Assembly (NCBI GenBank): GCA_005882415.1
Contig: VBAE01000029.1
Span: forward strand, 1-5,932
Origin: Alphaproteobacteria bacterium
Lineage (GTDB): Bacteria > Pseudomonadota > Alphaproteobacteria > Sphingomonadales > Sphingomonadaceae
Direction: 5' to 3'
Length of the DNA stretch: 5,932 nt
Positions 4,956-5,932 of the stretch are shown here, piece after piece. Below the pieces are notes generated by a model, which saw only the letters and a program-made list of their open reading frames with translations, had not been told where the DNA came from and made no database searches. The position numbers and the translations under genes are program-made. The first letter of the stretch is position 1. Each line of letters begins with the position of its first letter.

Positions 4956-5052
4956 CATTTATTAATAACATATTTAAAATCAATAACTTATAGTCGTTAC
5001 AAAGTTGTTTCAAAGTGTGTTACGTTACAACCATTTATCATTTTAATATGAG

Positions 5053-5076
5053 TTTAACAATTGCAATGTTGTTAAA
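5053..5076. repeat. Short inverted repeat in the AT-rich gap
   Basis: TTTAACAA at 5053-5060 and TTGTTAAA at 5069-5076 are perfect 8-bp arms around 8 bp that include the palindrome TTGCAA. It lies 54 bp after the VapE stop in transcription order. It is not followed by a T-run and is not GC-rich, so it is a better candidate for a protein binding site than for a terminator. Confidence 0.45.
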
Positions 5077-5129
5077 ATCATTAACATATCATCTCAGGTT
5101 GAACAGAGTTTTTTTAACATATTTTAACA

Positions 5130-5932
5130 CTACAAGACCTTTGTTACAGTTTTACGGCACCAGCCACGCTCTGTCTTGTCTCCCACTCGTATCACCTTGT
5201 ACTCCCAGCCCTTCATCTTCTTCATACTGTTCTTAATGCTCTTGGCTTGCGTGCGGCCGAGGTGCTCTACCTTGCCTCGAATGGCTTCCAACCAAATCTC
5301 TAAGATGGTTACTTTCGTACGAAACACCTTGTCTCCCTGACCTACGCTTGTGTCCCCACTCAGCCAGGCAACTCGGTCATAGATGTTCAACTCAGACCAG
5401 TTGCTCGTGATGGGCGTGTACAAGTACTCTTCAATTACGGTGTAATAGCTCTCCTGCTCCGTGTGCTTTTCTTGCTCCGCTTCCGCCATTTCTGTGATGG
5501 AGTGCGTCAGGTACAGGTCTTCACCCATGCCGTAGTAGTAACAAGCCTCTGCCCAAATCTGTCCACGTGTCCGCTCGTCTAAGCTGAAGACACTGTGCTT
5601 TGGCCGTCGCTCCCCGACCTCCACTGGCCAGAATCGCCGGTTGCCGGTGGGGTCTTGTAGGAACTCATCCTCGTTGGTCGTCCCAATGAACACGCACTGC
5701 CGTGGAAACGAGTTGACGAGTTGCCCGTAAGCCACCCTGAACCGGTCCTCCTGCTTGGCCACGAAGAGCTTAATGGTCTCTATCTCCGCCTTCTTCAAAC
5801 CGGCCAGCTCGCCCAACTCCATGAGCCAGACGCCCTGCAGTTGCTCCATGGCCTCCTTGTTCTGCAGGCTGCCGAAGGTGTCGCTGTACCACGCACCTCC
5901 CAGGCGGTTAATGAGTTGGCTCTTCCCGATGC
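5130..5932 (-). CDS. VapE-family primase-helicase/ATPase, 5' end outside window
   Basis: The reading frame runs in from the right edge, so only the C-terminal 266 residues are visible; the ATG at 5847-5849 is internal. Visible residues 1-4 are IGKS, the end of a Walker A P-loop. Then come a WYSDTF strand (14-19), Walker B-like GVWLMELGEL (33-42), a KQEDRFRVAYG segment, sensor-1 FIGTTNEDEF (about 81-90) and the DPTGNRRFWPVEV arginine-finger region (about 93-105). This matches the VirE/VapE domain (PF05272), an AAA+-like helicase usually joined to an N-terminal primase in phages. The C-terminal about 150 residues, ending in a WEYKVIRVG and RGWCRKTV beta section, resemble the usual winged-helix tail. 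It should unwind or initiate phage DNA replication. The stop is TAG 5130-5132, at the edge of the AT-rich gap. Confidence 0.92.
   Translation of the reverse strand, partial: IGKSQLINRLGGAWYSDTFGSLQNKEAMEQLQGVWLMELGELAGLKKAEIETIKLFVAKQEDRFRVAYGQLVNSFPRQCVFIGTTNEDEFLQDPTGNRRFWPVEVGERRPKHSVFSLDERTRGQIWAEACYYYGMGEDLYLTHSITEMAEAEQEKHTEQESYYTVIEEYLYTPITSNWSELNIYDRVAWLSGDTSVGQGDKVFRTKVTILEIWLEAIRGKVEHLGRTQAKSIKNSMKKMKGWEYKVIRVGDKTERGWCRKTVTKVL

Larger units (their letters stand above)
4821..4957. repeat. Outer inverted repeat, 12-bp arms
   Basis: TGTTACAATGTT at 4821-4832 and its exact reverse complement AACATTGTAACA at 4946-4957 are perfect 12-bp arms separated by 113 bp. The midpoint (about 4889) lies within 2 bp of the midpoint of the inner inverted repeat (4891), making a nested, near-concentric dyad. 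The left arm is only 18 bp upstream of the VRR-NUC start, so a protein bound there would also affect its translation or transcription. Confidence 0.75.
4822..5029. repeat. Cluster of GTTACA hexamers (iteron-like)
   Basis: Exact GTTACA occurs on the plus strand at 4822-4827, 4837-4842, 4996-5001 and 5024-5029. Its complement TGTAAC is at 4943-4948 and 4951-4956. A one-base variant, GTTACG, lies at 5019-5024, directly next to the 5024 copy. One more copy (5143-5148) lies in the last codons of the VapE gene. I found none elsewhere on reading through the window. Copies are paired at 8-15 bp spacing and in both orientations, which suggests binding sites for an initiator or repressor protein. Confidence 0.55.
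4803..5129. other. AT-rich non-coding gap, candidate origin or operator region
   Basis: This 327-bp stretch holds no supportable gene. By hand count 84 of 327 bases are G or C, about 26%, while two coding rows I counted are 52% and 60%. It is dense in symmetric and repeated elements: nested inverted repeats at 4821-4957, a smaller dyad at 5053-5076, six GTTACA/TGTAAC hexamers, and TAACATAT copies at 4966-4973, 5082-5089 and 5115-5122. The 11-mer CATATTTTAAC occurs at both 4873-4883 and 5118-5128. It lies inside the replication module, between the VapE and VRR-NUC genes. These traits fit a phage replication origin or a repressor-controlled promoter. The sequence alone does not separate the two. 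Confidence 0.6.

Noticed and set aside
4803..5129. CRISPR array or tRNA in the AT-rich gap
   Set aside because: The repeats are 6-14 bp, irregularly spaced and in both orientations, unlike CRISPR direct repeats. No cloverleaf with T-arm GTTCRA was found.
5101..5129. Rho-independent terminator after the VapE stop
   Set aside because: On the minus strand the sequence after the stop has A-runs, not a GC-rich stem with T-run. The 7-T run at 5109-5115 is on the plus strand without a stem before it.
3150..5932. Antiphage defence system built from a SNF2 helicase, nuclease and ATPase
   Set aside because: The order VapE, VRR-NUC, SNF2 followed by a terminase small subunit is a known phage replication/packaging layout, so a phage replication role explains it better.

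Overview
This window is a stretch of a tailed double-stranded DNA phage or prophage. Every supported gene lies on the minus strand, so transcription runs from high to low coordinates. In that order it holds the 3' part of a VapE-family primase-helicase/ATPase gene (5130-5932, cut by the window edge), a 327-bp very AT-rich non-coding gap (4803-5129), a stand-alone VRR-NUC nuclease (4494-4802), a SNF2-type helicase (3150-4493), an unassigned protein with a possible DUF7694-like C-terminus (2762-3139) and a terminase small subunit (2167-2739). After these come a two-pass membrane protein (1920-2165), an unrecognised 93-aa protein (1591-1872), a divergent sigma-70-like protein (944-1534), a 46-aa one-pass membrane protein (807-947), an unrecognised 71-aa protein (589-804), a multi-pass membrane protein with a C-x-x-C motif (136-507) and the start of another small membrane protein (1-139, cut by the window edge).

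The host cannot be read directly. No tRNA, rRNA or host housekeeping gene is present. The sigma-like protein, with its L-x-F-Y-x-x-R and S-P-F-Y-x-K-Y-R signatures and C-terminal HTH, looks to me like proteins seen in Bacteroidota phages. Most starts lack a strong GGAGG-type Shine-Dalgarno sequence, which is also usual in that phylum. I therefore favour a Bacteroidota host, perhaps one of moderate GC because the coding regions look about 50-60% GC in the rows I counted. Confidence is moderate, and the VapE/VRR-NUC/SNF2 module also occurs in Bacillota and other phages.

The genes suggest three blocks. The first is DNA replication and recombination: VapE, VRR-NUC and SNF2, with a candidate origin or operator region inside it. 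The second is the switch to packaging: the terminase small subunit. The third is a run of small genes, four of them for membrane proteins, with a putative transcription factor in the middle. No terminase large subunit follows the small subunit within the window, which is unusual.

The most interesting non-coding feature is the 26% GC gap at 4803-5129. It has two perfect inverted repeats (14-bp arms inside 12-bp arms) centred within about 2 bp of each other. It also has six exact copies of GTTACA/TGTAAC and further AT-rich dyads. I read it as a candidate phage replication origin and/or operator-promoter region. I did not find convincing evidence of a wholly new multi-gene system.
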